Positions 37,689-47,014 of a DNA stretch of 64,000 nt are shown here, one piece after another. The notes under the pieces are model-generated. The model saw only the letters and a list, made by a program, of their open reading frames with translations. It ran no database searches and had not been told where the DNA came from. Source of the DNA: Mycobacterium colombiense (lineage in GTDB: Bacteria; Actinomycetota; Actinomycetes; Mycobacteriales; Mycobacteriaceae); assembly GCF_001665835.1 (NCBI RefSeq), contig NZ_LZSX01000018.1:27945-91944 (forward strand), written 5' to 3'. Both the position numbers and the translations under genes were made by a program. The number at the start of each line of letters is the position of its first letter. The first letter of the stretch is position 1.

Positions 37689-38435
37689 TCAGACGCGCGC
37701 CAGTCGGTGGCCGGTGGCCAGCAGCTGCCGGTTCGTGCTGTCGGTCAGCGCACAGAGCTGCCCAGGCGACAGCCGGCCGCACAACCGGCCCCAGTGCATC
37801 GCCACCACATCACCGGCGGCCACGTCGGGCACGGCGCTGTACCCGTCGGCCCACACCTCGAGCACGCGAGCCGATGGTTTCGACAGCGTGAGGGCCCGAC
37901 CATCCCAGGCCAGCCTCCGGCACAACACCTCGACTCGGTCGGCGGCGCGGGAAAGCACTGTCCCAGAGGTGATTCGGCAGTTATCCAGCACGCTCAGCGG
38001 CTGCTCGTCCATACCCCGACCCAGGAACCGCGTCCACGGATACACCCCGAACACGTGGAAGCAGTGATTGCCGACGGCCTCGCACGCCAGATCCGCGGTC
38101 AGGTGCGACCAGTAGTGGCCTGCCTGCGGGCCGATGATCGCGAGCAGCGCGTCGAAGAATTCCTGCGGGTCCAAGCCGGCGGCGACGCCGCCGCCGAGCC
38201 AATACGATTCGACCAGACGGTAATCCAGTGGGTCGGCGATGCCGGTCAGTTTCGACAGCACCCGCAGATACGGCCACGCGCCGGAGAACTTGGTCGCCGC
38301 CCTGCGCACGTCGGCGACCGATCCGTCGCGCAGGGTGGCCCCCAACGGCGGCCCACAGTAGCCGAGCGCGTTGGGCGCGTAGGCGTAGCGGGCGAACATC
38401 TCGGCGCCCTTGTCGCGGCTGTCCGGATCGGCCAA
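37689..38435 (-). CDS. DUF6390-like protein, hydrogenase-linked
   Basis: The 248-residue protein has aromatic/Cys/His-rich conserved-looking stretches (MFARYAYAPNALGYCGPPLG, WPYLRVLS, RLVESYWLGGGV, VGNHCFHVFGVYPWTRFLG, AMHWGRLCGRL). It lacks membrane segments and known motifs. From memory it resembles DUF6390, a family found beside actinobacterial hydrogenases. It begins 3 bp after hypD, so it belongs to the operon. The function is unknown; a maturation or insertion role is inference. Confidence 0.7.
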   Translation of the reverse strand: MADPDSRDKGAEMFARYAYAPNALGYCGPPLGATLRDGSVADVRRAATKFSGAWPYLRVLSKLTGIADPLDYRLVESYWLGGGVAAGLDPQEFFDALLAIIGPQAGHYWSHLTADLACEAVGNHCFHVFGVYPWTRFLGRGMDEQPLSVLDNCRITSGTVLSRAADRVEVLCRRLAWDGRALTLSKPSARVLEVWADGYSAVPDVAAGDVVAMHWGRLCGRLSPGQLCALTDSTNRQLLATGHRLARV

Positions 38436-38438
38436 GGA

Positions 38439-39578
38439 TCACCCCCGACCGGCCTGGCCCACCAGCTTGACGGCGTCGCGGTGCATGCGGCCGAAGTTGT
38501 AGTAGGCCGCGCAGGCGCCCTCCGGGGACACCATGCAGGTTCCGATCGGCGTCTCCGGTGTGCAGGCGGTGCCGAAAACCTTGCATTCCCAAGGCTTCAG
38601 CACACCCTTGAGCACCTCACCGCACTGGCAGGCCTTCGGGTCGGCGACGCGCACGCCGGGCATCGCGAATCGCAGCTCGGCGTCGAACTCGGCGAAATCG
38701 TCGTGCAGCCGCAGCGCGCTTTGCGAGATGAAGCCCAGCCCGCGCCATTCGAAGTGCGGACGCAGCGCGAACACCTTGCCCATCAACGCCAGAGCCGCGG
38801 GGTTGCCGTGCTCGGGCACCACGCGCTTGTACTGGTTCTCCACCTCGCAGCGGCCCTCACGTATCTGACGCAGCAGCATCGCGACCGAGGCCAGGATGTC
38901 CAGCGGCTCGAAACCGGCCACCACCAACGGCTTTCGATACACCTCCGGGACGAACCGGTAGGGGCGGTTGCCCACCACGGTGGACACGTGCCCGGGGCCG
39001 ATGAAACCCGACAGCCGCAGGTCCGGTGACTCCAGGATGGCCCTGATCGGCGGCACGATGGTGACGTGGTTGCAGAAGACACTGAAGTTGGGCAGGCCCA
39101 ATTCGCGCGCGCGCACCAGCGTTACCGCGGTCGAGGGCGCGGTGGTCTCGAAACCGATGGCGAAGAACACCACTTGCTTGCCGGGGTTGTCGACCGCGAT
39201 CTTCAGCGCGTCCAGCGGCGAGTAGACGAATCGCACGTCGGCCCCACGGGCCTTGGCGTCCAGCAGGCTGCCGTGCGAGCCGGGCACCCGCATCATGTCC
39301 CCGAAACAGGTGAAGATCACGTCGGGCTGGCCGGCCAGCCACATCGCGTCGTCGATGCGGCCCATCGGGATCACGCAGACCGGGCAGCCCGGGCCGTGCA
39401 CCAACTCGACGTTGTCGGGCAACAGGTGTTCGATGCCGTGCCGGTAGATGGTGTGCGTGTGTCCGCCGCACACCTCCATGAACTTGAAGTCCTCGCCGCC
39501 GGTCCCGGCCAGGTGCTCGATGGCCGTCAGCAGCTTGCGCGCCGCGGCCGGGTCGCGGAATTCGTCAACGAATTTCAT
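38439..39578 (-). CDS. hypD: Hydrogenase maturation protein HypD
   Basis: The 379-residue iron-sulfur protein has EVCGGHTHTIYRHG, HGPGCPVCVIPMGRID, FFAIGFETTAP, GPGHVSTVVG, and the C-terminal 4Fe-4S ligands in CQCGEVLKG, CKVFGTACTPETPIGTCMVSPEGACAAYY. With HypC it holds the Fe(CN)2CO precursor of the [NiFe] centre. It sits in hypE-hypC-hypD order, 14 bp after hypC. Confidence 0.97.
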   Translation of the reverse strand: MKFVDEFRDPAAARKLLTAIEHLAGTGGEDFKFMEVCGGHTHTIYRHGIEHLLPDNVELVHGPGCPVCVIPMGRIDDAMWLAGQPDVIFTCFGDMMRVPGSHGSLLDAKARGADVRFVYSPLDALKIAVDNPGKQVVFFAIGFETTAPSTAVTLVRARELGLPNFSVFCNHVTIVPPIRAILESPDLRLSGFIGPGHVSTVVGNRPYRFVPEVYRKPLVVAGFEPLDILASVAMLLRQIREGRCEVENQYKRVVPEHGNPAALALMGKVFALRPHFEWRGLGFISQSALRLHDDFAEFDAELRFAMPGVRVADPKACQCGEVLKGVLKPWECKVFGTACTPETPIGTCMVSPEGACAAYYNFGRMHRDAVKLVGQAGRG

Positions 39579-39592
39579 TGCCGCTCCTTGGG

Positions 39593-39865
39593 TCAGATGA
39601 TGGCCGACGAATCGAAGGCCTGCATTTCGACTGCGTAGGTGTCGCCGAGTTTCTTGATGGCGGCCAGGGTCAGCAGGGCCTCGGTCTCGTCGATCTTGGC
39701 CATCGCGAACCCGACGTGTACCAGCACCCAGTCGTCCGGTGCGGGCATGTCGTTCTCCAGCAGCCGGACGCTGATCGCCCGCTGCACGCCGCTGACGTCA
39801 ACCTTGGCCAAGCAGTTGGCGGGATCGGTGATCTCCACGATCCGGCCCGGAATTCCTAGGCACAT
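39593..39865 (-). CDS. hypC: Hydrogenase maturation chaperone HypC (first copy)
   Basis: The 90-residue protein begins MCLGIPGRIVEI. The Cys2 exposed after Met removal is the iron ligand. WVLVHVGFAMAKID is the second conserved block. HypC carries Fe(CN)2CO with HypD to the large subunit. A second hypC lies at 44757, and a third HypC-like domain is fused to a SIS protein at 41670; this hypC sits between hypE and hypD. Confidence 0.95.
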   Translation of the reverse strand: MCLGIPGRIVEITDPANCLAKVDVSGVQRAISVRLLENDMPAPDDWVLVHVGFAMAKIDETEALLTLAAIKKLGDTYAVEMQAFDSSAII

Positions 39866-39886
39866 GTCGGCCTATCTCCTTTCTGA

Positions 39887-41002
39887 TCAACAGATCCGGG
39901 GCAGCGGGTCGCCGACCAGCATGTCGACGATCCGGGTCCCGCCGAATCCGGTGCGCAGCACCACGCTTTCCGCGGGTTCGGTGACGATTTCCCCGACCTC
40001 GGCCGCCTGCGCGCCCAGGGGGTGCGACCGTAATGCGGCCAGTCCGGCCTCGGCCTCCTCGGGTGCGACGACGGCGACGAACTTGCCCTCGTTGGCGACG
40101 TAGAGCGGGTCGATGCCGAGCAGTTCGCAGGCGCCGTTCACCATGGGCGCCACCGGAAGTCGTTCCTCTTCGAGCAGCACCCCGAGGCCGCAGGCCTGGG
40201 CCAGCTCGTTGCACACCGTGCCGACCCCGCCCCGGGTCGCGTCACGCATCCATCGGGTGGATGGGGCGGCCGCCATCAACAACTCCACCAGCGGGCTGAC
40301 CGATGCGGTGTCCGAGGCGATGTCGGCCTCGATGGCCAGATCGCCCCGGGCGAGCATCACCGCCATGCCGTGATCGCCCATCGACCCGGACAGCAACACC
40401 TTGTCTCCGGCGCGGACCGACTGCGCCGACAGCGTGCGGCCCGAGGGGATGACGCCGGTCCCGGCGGTGGTGATGAACAGGCCGTCGGCCGCGCCCTTGG
40501 GTACCACCTTGGTGTCGCCGGTGACGACCTGCACGCCGGCGGCCGTGGCCGCGGCGGCCATGTCGGCGACGATCTCTTTCAATTCGGCGATCGGAAAGCC
40601 CTCTTCGAGCACGAACGCCGCCGAGATCCAGGACGGCACGGCGCCGGCCACCGCGAGGTCGTTGCAGGTGCCGTGAATCGCGAGCTCTCCGATGGAGCCG
40701 CCGGGAAACCGGCGGGGCTGCACCACAAAGGAATCCGTCGACATCGCGACCCGCTCGCCGCTGGGTAGGGCCAGGACGGCGCCGTCGCCCAGCGACTCGA
40801 GGAGCGGGTTGCGAAACGCCTCGATGAACACCGCGTCCACCAGCGCCGCCGACGCCTTGCCGCCCGCCCCATGTGCCAGGGTCACGTGATCGTCGAGCAG
40901 CCGGGGGCGGCGCCGGCGGAACGACTCGATCCGCTCGATCACATCGCCTTCGCCGAACCGCGGCCCCGACGACAGATAGTCGCCCGCAGACTTGTTCATC
41001 AT
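39887..41002 (-). CDS. hypE: Hydrogenase maturation protein HypE
   Basis: The 371-residue AIR-synthase-like ATPase has HVTLAHGAGGKAS, STDSFVVQPRRFPGGSIGELAIHGTCND, VTGDTKVVPKG, and a C-terminal PRIC. The terminal Cys is carbamoylated by HypF and dehydrated to a thiocyanate that donates CN to iron. ATG at 41002 overlaps the stop of the SIS gene as ATGA. Confidence 0.97.
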   Translation of the reverse strand: MMNKSAGDYLSSGPRFGEGDVIERIESFRRRRPRLLDDHVTLAHGAGGKASAALVDAVFIEAFRNPLLESLGDGAVLALPSGERVAMSTDSFVVQPRRFPGGSIGELAIHGTCNDLAVAGAVPSWISAAFVLEEGFPIAELKEIVADMAAAATAAGVQVVTGDTKVVPKGAADGLFITTAGTGVIPSGRTLSAQSVRAGDKVLLSGSMGDHGMAVMLARGDLAIEADIASDTASVSPLVELLMAAAPSTRWMRDATRGGVGTVCNELAQACGLGVLLEEERLPVAPMVNGACELLGIDPLYVANEGKFVAVVAPEEAEAGLAALRSHPLGAQAAEVGEIVTEPAESVVLRTGFGGTRIVDMLVGDPLPRIC

Positions 41003-41673
41003 GCCGCGCCCCAATCTCGAGTAGTGCCAAGGCAATCGTGGACGGCCAGCCACAACTGGTAGCCGACCAGCGCCTGCGATTCCTGAATGCGGTGCACGCT
41101 CTGCGAACGAACGACCAGGCAGGCGTCCACGTTCGGGTTGTTCACGAAGGCGCCGCCGTCGTAGCCGGCGAAACCGATGGTGTACAGGCCGCGCTTGTGC
41201 GCCTCGGCCAGCGCCGTCAGCAGGTTGGGCGAATTGCCGCTGGTGGACATCGCGATCGCGATGTCGCCGTCGCGCGCGCGGGCGATCAGCTGCCGGGCGA
41301 ACACCAGCTCGAACCCGACGTCGTTGCCCAGCGCGGTCAGGATCGCCTGGTCGGCGGTCAGCGACCAGGCCGGCAGGGGATTGCCGAGCGGTGGCCGCGC
41401 GAACAGCCCGGCCAGGGTGGTGCAGTCGGTGCAGCTGCCGCCGTTGCCGAAGGTGAACATCCTTCCGCCCGCGGCGAATCGGCGCGCCAGCTCGGCGGCG
41501 GCGGCCGCCAGCAGGTCGGCGTTGGCTTCCAGCGTGGAGCGCCGCAGTGCGAGGCTTTCGGACGCCTTGGCCTGCGCGGATGCCGCGAGGTCGGCGAGCA
41601 GCGCGGAGGGGTCGTCCTCTTCGGCGTCGATGAACGGGTACAAGAAGTTGGTGGGCTCGTCGGTGGGACTCAT
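40999..41673 (-). CDS. SIS-domain protein in the hydrogenase operon
   Basis: The 224-residue protein has a sugar-isomerase fold like GmhA: FTFGNGGSCTDCTTLAGLF, LGNDVGFELVFARQL, AIAMSTSGNSPNLLTALAEAHKRGLYTIGF, and a C-terminal LWLAVHDCL. GmhA isomerises sedoheptulose-7-phosphate, but here the gene is coupled by ATGA overlaps to the SIS-HypC gene before it and hypE after it, so a role in hydrogenase maturation or its regulation is inferred. The substrate is unknown. Confidence 0.82.
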   Translation of the reverse strand: MSPTDEPTNFLYPFIDAEEDDPSALLADLAASAQAKASESLALRRSTLEANADLLAAAAAELARRFAAGGRMFTFGNGGSCTDCTTLAGLFARPPLGNPLPAWSLTADQAILTALGNDVGFELVFARQLIARARDGDIAIAMSTSGNSPNLLTALAEAHKRGLYTIGFAGYDGGAFVNNPNVDACLVVRSQSVHRIQESQALVGYQLWLAVHDCLGTTRDWGAA

Positions 41674-42389
41674 GAAACGTCCTCCGCATCCACGCGGCTG
41701 ATCGCCGTTCCGGCATGCACCAGTACCAACTCACCGGGAGCGACCGGGCCGACCAGTGTGGTGATCACGTCCTCGATTCCCCGGGCGGTGCGCACCCTGG
41801 CCTGTCCGTCGACCGAAGCGCTCACCACTTCGCCGAGCCTGCCCTCGTCGCTGCACGTGACACAGGCCTCGTCGTCGGGTTTCGGTTTGAGCAGCCCGGA
41901 GTGTTCGAAACACACATGGGTCAGCTCCCACAGCAGGTGATAGAACAGCACGAAGCCACCGGTGGCGGGCACCCGCGGGTCGGGATCGTCCAGCCACAGC
42001 ACGTGATCCGCCATGGCGGCCGCGGGCGCCTCGCCGCTGCCGATCCAGATCGTGGTGGCGCCCCAGGCCGGGGCGCGGCGCATCACCGAGCGCACGTCCG
42101 CATTGTCCGCACCCGAGATCGCGACCACGATGTCGCCGGGGCGCACCGACACCCGCACCAGGTCCACCAGATCGGATCCGGTCAACGCCACGGCCGGCAG
42201 GGCCCGCTTGCCCATGATCACCGGGTGGACGAATTCGACCGCGATGTGCAGCGCGTGGGGTTCCCACGACGGCGCGATGGACCACATGGTGGCGCCCGCG
42301 GCGAACCGCTTGGCCAGGGTCAGCGCGGTGGCGGCGAGGTCTTCGGCCAGTTCGGCGCTCAGTCCGCGATCGATGGCGGTGGTGATCAT
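41670..42389 (-). CDS. SIS-domain protein fused to a HypC/HupF-like domain
   Basis: The 239-residue protein has a degenerate SIS domain (about 20-160, [19 protein letters not shown] and [11 protein letters not shown]) followed by a HypC-type OB fold (176-239) opening with C176-V-T-C179-SDEG and closing with [16 protein letters not shown]. In standalone HypC the Fe ligand is Cys2; here the CxxC is internal, so any iron binding must differ. ATGA overlaps with hypF and the next SIS gene imply tight coupling. Confidence 0.82.
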   Translation of the reverse strand: MITTAIDRGLSAELAEDLAATALTLAKRFAAGATMWSIAPSWEPHALHIAVEFVHPVIMGKRALPAVALTGSDLVDLVRVSVRPGDIVVAISGADNADVRSVMRRAPAWGATTIWIGSGEAPAAAMADHVLWLDDPDPRVPATGGFVLFYHLLWELTHVCFEHSGLLKPKPDDEACVTCSDEGRLGEVVSASVDGQARVRTARGIEDVITTLVGPVAPGELVLVHAGTAISRVDAEDVS

Positions 42390-44755
42390 CGCGTCAACCC
42401 CTCCTCCTGCGCCCTCAGCACCGAGACCGCGGCCTGCCCCAGGGCCAGCCCGCCGTCGTTCGGTGGCACGATGCGATGCGTGAGCACCTCAAACCCGTTC
42501 TGCCGCAGCCGGGTACGGCAGGCGTCCAGCAACAGGACGTTCTGGAACACCCCGCCGGTGAGGCCCACCAGCGCGGTGCCGCCCGCCACCTGGGCGACGA
42601 CCTCGGCGACGGCGACGGCGACGGCCTGGTGAAACGCCGCGGCCAACAACGCCGGTCGTGTCCCGGCGTACAACGCCGCGACCATCGTCTGCACCATCGG
42701 GGCCGGATCGATCACCCCGTCAAGGCCCACCGTCAGGGGCAAGGACGGCCGCGTGCAGGTTTCGCCGGCCGACTGCGCCAGCGCCTCGAGTTCGATCGCG
42801 GCTTGCCCTTCGTAGTCGATGCGATGCCGCACCCCGAGCAGGGAGGCGACCGCGTCGAACAGGCGGCCCATGCTCGAACAGGGCACGCAGCCCGCCCCGG
42901 TCTCCAATTGCGAACGGGTGAGCCGCAGTTCGTCGACGGACGCGGCCGCCACCGGCGCCAGGTCGGGGGTCCAGTCGATGTCGGCCGTCCACAGCTGGGA
43001 CAGCGCCATCCGCCACGGATTGCGCACCGCCGCGTCGCCACCGGGCAGTGGCACCGCCGACAGATGGCCGGCCCGAACGAAGCGATGGCTCCGGGCGTCG
43101 AGGGTGAGAATCTCGCCGCCCCAAATGGTTTCGTCGCAGCCGTAACCGGTGCCGTCGAAGGAGACCCCGACGATGGGTTCGCCGAGGCGCCCGTGTTCGG
43201 CCAGCAGCGACACCACATGGGCGTGATGGTGCTGGACCAGATCCAGCGGACGGTCGTCCGCATGACGCTCCGCCCAGCTCCGCGTGTGATAGCCGGGATG
43301 CAGGTCGGCGGCCAGACACTCCGGCCTGCCGCGGATTTCGGTGAGCTGGCTCACCGCCCGCTCGAACGCGCGCAGCGTCTCCCAGGTGGCCATGTCGCCG
43401 ATGTGTCCGGACAGGTAGGCTCGGCGGCCGTCGGTGAGGCAGAAGGTGTTCTTCAATTCGCCGCCCACGGCCAGCACGGCGGGGCCCTCGAGCTTCAGGT
43501 CGATCGGCAGCGGCGCGTAGCCGCGGGATCGGCGGATCGGCAGCTCGTAGGCCCCCTCCTCGTCGTGCACGACGCGCACCACCGAGTCGTCGCACGGCAC
43601 GTGGATCGGCCGGTCGTGGTCGAGCACCGCATCGCACAGCGCCGGAAGTCGTTGTGCGGCATCGTCGTCGGTGAAGCAGATGGGCTCATCGGAGCGGTTG
43701 GCACTGGTCAGCACCAGTGCGTCGGGTGCCGGTCCGGAGCCGCCGGGTACCGGCGCAAGCAGCAGGTGATGAATGGGAGAGTACGGCAGCATCAGCCCCA
43801 GCAGCGGGCTGCCGGGCGCGACGGCCACGGCGACCGGCGCGCCGGCGCGCCGCCGCAGCAAGACGATCGGGCGGGCCGGACTGGACAGCGCCGCGGCCTC
43901 GGTGGCGTCGAGGTGGGCGTAGCGGCGCGCCACGTCGAGGTCGCGCACCAGCATGGCAAAGGGTTTGGCGCCGCGCGCTTTCCGGGCCCGTAACGCGTCG
44001 ACCGCCGCCGCGTCGTCGACGGTGCAGGCCAGGTGGTAGCCGCCCACTCCCTTGATGGCCACTACGGCGCCGGACGCCAGCGCGCCCTGGGTGGCGGTCA
44101 GCGCCGCGTCCGAGCCGCTCACCCGCCCGGCCGGCGACTCGAACCACAAGCTCGGCCCGCAATCCGGGCAGGCGATCGGCTGCGCGTGGAATCGGCGATC
44201 CGCCGGATCGTGGTATTCGCCGGCACAGCGCGCACACATGGCGAAACCCGACATCGTGGTGGCCGGCCGGTCGTAGGGCAGCTCTCTGATGATGGTGAAC
44301 CGCGGCCCGCAGTTGGTGCACGTCACGAACGGGTGCCGGTAGCGCCGGTCGAGCGGGTCGAACAGTTCGGCGACGCAGTCGTCGCACGCCGCGATGTCGG
44401 GCGGGATGGGGGTGCTCGTGCCGGCGGCCAATCTGCTTGGCACGATGATAAATTCGAGTGGGCACGCGGGATCGGCGACGATGTCGGCAAACCGTACCTC
44501 GGCGATCCGCGCCAGGGGCGGCGCCTCGGCGCACAGCCGACGCCCGAATTCCGCCACCGGGGCGGGCGGGCCCTGCACCTCGAGGAAGACCGCACCCGAG
44601 TCGTTACCGACGAATCCGGCCAGGCCCAGCTCGGTTGCGATCCGATGCACGAATGGACGGAAGCCGACCCCCTGTACCACGCCGGTCACCATGACGCGCT
44701 GCCGCACTTGGGTGTCAGGGGGGCCGGGCCGCAACAGCAGGGGGGTGTCGGTCAT
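42386..44755 (-). CDS. hypF: Carbamoyltransferase HypF
   Basis: The 789-residue protein has an N-terminal acylphosphatase domain ([14 protein letters not shown]), two zinc-finger units (CDDC...CTNC and CARC...CPDC), a YrdC-like domain ([23 protein letters not shown]) and a Kae1-like carbamoyltransferase domain ([38 protein letters not shown]). It makes carbamoyl-AMP and transfers the group to HypE for cyanide ligands. ATG at 44755 is chosen over a GTG nine bases upstream, which would overlap hypC2. Confidence 0.97.
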   Translation of the reverse strand: MTDTPLLLRPGPPDTQVRQRVMVTGVVQGVGFRPFVHRIATELGLAGFVGNDSGAVFLEVQGPPAPVAEFGRRLCAEAPPLARIAEVRFADIVADPACPLEFIIVPSRLAAGTSTPIPPDIAACDDCVAELFDPLDRRYRHPFVTCTNCGPRFTIIRELPYDRPATTMSGFAMCARCAGEYHDPADRRFHAQPIACPDCGPSLWFESPAGRVSGSDAALTATQGALASGAVVAIKGVGGYHLACTVDDAAAVDALRARKARGAKPFAMLVRDLDVARRYAHLDATEAAALSSPARPIVLLRRRAGAPVAVAVAPGSPLLGLMLPYSPIHHLLLAPVPGGSGPAPDALVLTSANRSDEPICFTDDDAAQRLPALCDAVLDHDRPIHVPCDDSVVRVVHDEEGAYELPIRRSRGYAPLPIDLKLEGPAVLAVGGELKNTFCLTDGRRAYLSGHIGDMATWETLRAFERAVSQLTEIRGRPECLAADLHPGYHTRSWAERHADDRPLDLVQHHHAHVVSLLAEHGRLGEPIVGVSFDGTGYGCDETIWGGEILTLDARSHRFVRAGHLSAVPLPGGDAAVRNPWRMALSQLWTADIDWTPDLAPVAAASVDELRLTRSQLETGAGCVPCSSMGRLFDAVASLLGVRHRIDYEGQAAIELEALAQSAGETCTRPSLPLTVGLDGVIDPAPMVQTMVAALYAGTRPALLAAAFHQAVAVAVAEVVAQVAGGTALVGLTGGVFQNVLLLDACRTRLRQNGFEVLTHRIVPPNDGGLALGQAAVSVLRAQEEGLTR

Positions 44756-44756
44756 G

Positions 44757-45023
44757 TCAGCCACCCTCCGGGTGGGATGTCAGGTCGGTGCGGCCGCGTC
44801 CCATCAGCTCCAAGCCGGCCATGGCCTGTTCGGCCCCGGCCTGATCCGTCTTCTCGACGACGAAGCCCATGTGGATGATCACCCAGTCGCCGGGCGCGAA
44901 CGTCTCCTCCGGCAACATGCCGACGTTGACCTTGCGTTGTTCACCGGTGACGTCGACGAGTGCGAGCTGGCCCTCGTAACCGTCCAGCATTGCGATGACC
45001 TGGCCCGGTATGCCCAAACACAT
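44757..45023 (-). CDS. hypC2: Hydrogenase maturation chaperone HypC (second copy)
   Basis: The 88-residue protein begins [12 protein letters not shown], again with Cys2, and has [14 protein letters not shown]. It lies between the endopeptidase gene and hypF. The two copies share only moderate identity, so they may serve different steps (Fe centre assembly versus holding the large subunit) or have diverged without specialising. Confidence 0.95.
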   Translation of the reverse strand: MCLGIPGQVIAMLDGYEGQLALVDVTGEQRKVNVGMLPEETFAPGDWVIIHMGFVVEKTDQAGAEQAMAGLELMGRGRTDLTSHPEGG

Positions 45024-45026
45024 GGT

Positions 45027-45524
45027 TCAGCACCCCTTTTCGGCCGCCGAGGATGTGGCGCCGTGCAACGCCGCGACGATCTCCTCCACCGCCCGTGCCG
45101 CCCGCGGGACGGCCTGCGCGACGGGCTCGGTCAGCCCGATGCCCTCCTGGACGCTGCCCGCCTCGCACCCGACGACCACGGTGTAGGGCGGATGGCCGCC
45201 CAGCGCCCGCAGGCTGGCGAAGACCGCGGCGGGATCCATGCTGTGTCCGTCGAGGCCATTCGTCTCGGGCGACGAATTGTGGTCGGCCTGAAAGACGTGC
45301 AGTGTGCCGGGATGGCCCTGGCTGGGCACGGCGTCGACCAGGACCAGCGTGTCCCACTCCTCGAGCAGGTCGTAGGCCAGGTGCATGCCCCGGATTCCGT
45401 AGTCGATGACCTGGACCGTCGGATCGTCTTGGGGCAGTTCCGCGTTGCGGACCACTTCGGAGCCGAACCCGTCGTCTCCCAGAAAGATGTTGCCGATCCC
45501 GGCTATCAGGATGCGCGTTGTCAT
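45027..45524 (-). CDS. Hydrogenase large-subunit maturation endopeptidase (HyaD/HupD family)
   Basis: The 165-residue protein has the peptidase A31 signature: LIAGIGNIFLGDDGFGSEV with nickel-sensing Glu/Asp nearby, VIDYGIRGMHLAYDLLEEWDTLVLVDAVP and a later His. It should remove the C-terminal tail of HhyL after nickel insertion. The ATG at 45524 is used, rejecting an upstream in-frame extension. It is the only large-subunit protease in the cluster. Confidence 0.92.
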   Translation of the reverse strand: MTTRILIAGIGNIFLGDDGFGSEVVRNAELPQDDPTVQVIDYGIRGMHLAYDLLEEWDTLVLVDAVPSQGHPGTLHVFQADHNSSPETNGLDGHSMDPAAVFASLRALGGHPPYTVVVGCEAGSVQEGIGLTEPVAQAVPRAARAVEEIVAALHGATSSAAEKGC

Positions 45525-45541
45525 GGTGGCACTCGCGTCGG

Positions 45542-45661
45542 TTACATCCGCCTCAACTTGAAATAGCGGCGGGCATCCGGCACCGATATCGCGCCCAGAG
45601 CAAGCGCGATTGCGGCCACCAGCGCGATGACGGCGATGAATATCCAACCTAGGACTTCCAT
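45542..45661 (-). CDS. 40-residue single-pass membrane protein (DUF6893-like)
   Basis: The product has one hydrophobic helix (IFIAVIALVAAIALALGAI) and a basic cytoplasmic-type tail ending PDARRYFKLRRM. The ATG at 45661 has GAAAGGA upstream. It lies between the 446-residue accessory gene and the endopeptidase, with 12 and 17 bp gaps, so it is inside the operon. From memory it resembles DUF6893 small proteins of actinobacteria. A role in anchoring or assembling the hydrogenase at the membrane is inference. Confidence 0.72.
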   Translation of the reverse strand: MEVLGWIFIAVIALVAAIALALGAISVPDARRYFKLRRM

Positions 45662-45673
45662 GGTGAATTCCTT

Positions 45674-47014
45674 TCAGGGGTTTGTGCTGTGCTGCGATTG
45701 CAGCGGTTCGACTTCGTCGGGGGAGAAGTACAGGTAGCGGCCGTACCAGTCGTGCAGGTCCGCGGCCGGGTCCTCGTCGACGACGACGCCGACGTGCTTG
45801 TTGCCCTCGACGTCCTCATGCACCGAGGTGACGCGGGCGGTCTTGCCGGCGACGAAGATGTCCTGCGCGTCGGCGTTGCGCCGCGGCCGCAACCGGACCT
45901 TGCTGCCGCGCGCTATCCGGACCCCGTTCACCAGCACCGCGTCGATCTCGGGTCGGACGGCGTTGTCGGCCAGTGGATCCCACCAATCCACGCCGTCGGG
46001 AATCTCGGGCACCAGGCCGGCGGAGACATCGAGCCCGTGCGGGTCGCGCAGCACGCCGTGCAGTCGTGCCATGGCCTCAGGCGACATGGCGTCGCATTCG
46101 TCGATGATTCGCGCGGCCCGCGGGTCGGTCGCCCTGGCCTGCGCCTTCTCGTCGTCGGTCATCGTCATCACGCGCAGCGTGAGGATCTCGTCGATCTCCG
46201 TGCAGTCGTACAGGGCGGTGTCGCTCTGTTCGGCGACCTCGGGGTGGTCGTAGAGGATGATCGGTGAGATCAGCAGCATGTCGTCGGTTCCCGGGGGCCC
46301 GGCCAGCACCGGGAAGCAGCGGTGCTGCCGGCAGCGGGACACCGCATCGGTCGCGGCCTGCGGCGGCTCCAGCAGTGAGATGAACCGGCCGCCAACCACT
46401 TCGGCGATGAGGTGCGTCCCGATCATGGATCGCGCGATCACTGAATCTTTATCGTCATATGCGGTTACGGCCGCACCGGTGTTGGTGACCCGCACCGAGA
46501 CCCGCCGCAGGTCACCGTCGGGCTCGCTGGTGACGGTCAGTTCGCCCCGTATCTCGTGTCGTTCGCGAACCAGCCGGCCGCCGTCCAGGGTTTCGATGTC
46601 GGTTGCCGCGCCGGCCGTCACCGGCAGCGACCAGGACTGATCGCCGAACGCCAGGGGGCCGAAGGAGATCTCGCATTCCGCGGCTTCATCCCAGGTCAGC
46701 CGCGACCCCGCCGGGGTGCGGAGCTCGTCGACGGGGATGAAATCGCCGGGACCGGTGGCTTGTTCGGCCCGCCGGTGCTGCAACTGCAGGAAGCGCACCA
46801 CCAGCGTCAGCGCCCGGGCGTCGTCGACCAGGAACTCCGCGGACAGGGTGTAGTCTTCGCCCAGGCCGGCCTCGGCCGCGCCGGGCGGACCCAAAACACC
46901 GAACTGCCAACGTGATTGGTTCTTGCTCGACGTCCCCCGATACGGGTACAGCAGATAGCCCTCGTAGAGCACCGCGTCGGCGACGGCGCGGGCCCGATCC
47001 CAGCTCGATGTCAT
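45674..47014 (-). CDS. Uncharacterised 446-residue hydrogenase-cluster protein
   Basis: The start is ATG at 47014, overlapping the preceding stop as ATGA. The N-terminal half is beta-rich (FLQLQHRRAEQ, ECEISFGPLAFG, VSVRVTNTGAAV). A C-terminal barrel-like stretch (about 355-425, GVRIARGSKVRLRPRRNADAQDIFVAGKTARVTSVHEDVEGNKHVGVVVDED) looks like an SH3/KOW-type fold. No Cys clusters or membrane segments are present. I do not recognise the family. Conserved location with HhyE and the DUF5947/DUF6084-like genes suggests a dedicated accessory role. Confidence 0.75.
   Translation of the reverse strand: MTSSWDRARAVADAVLYEGYLLYPYRGTSSKNQSRWQFGVLGPPGAAEAGLGEDYTLSAEFLVDDARALTLVVRFLQLQHRRAEQATGPGDFIPVDELRTPAGSRLTWDEAAECEISFGPLAFGDQSWSLPVTAGAATDIETLDGGRLVRERHEIRGELTVTSEPDGDLRRVSVRVTNTGAAVTAYDDKDSVIARSMIGTHLIAEVVGGRFISLLEPPQAATDAVSRCRQHRCFPVLAGPPGTDDMLLISPIILYDHPEVAEQSDTALYDCTEIDEILTLRVMTMTDDEKAQARATDPRAARIIDECDAMSPEAMARLHGVLRDPHGLDVSAGLVPEIPDGVDWWDPLADNAVRPEIDAVLVNGVRIARGSKVRLRPRRNADAQDIFVAGKTARVTSVHEDVEGNKHVGVVVDEDPAADLHDWYGRYLYFSPDEVEPLQSQHSTNP

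Noticed and set aside
40999..41673. True GmhA heptose isomerase
   Set aside because: The fold fits, but mycobacteria make no LPS heptose of the usual kind and the gene is locked in the hydrogenase operon, so a standard heptose-synthesis name would be misleading.
39887..41734. Long reading that would extend HypE by more than 200 residues at its N-terminus
   Set aside because: The extension lies on top of the SIS gene in another frame; ATG at 41002 gives a normal HypE length and an ATGA overlap.
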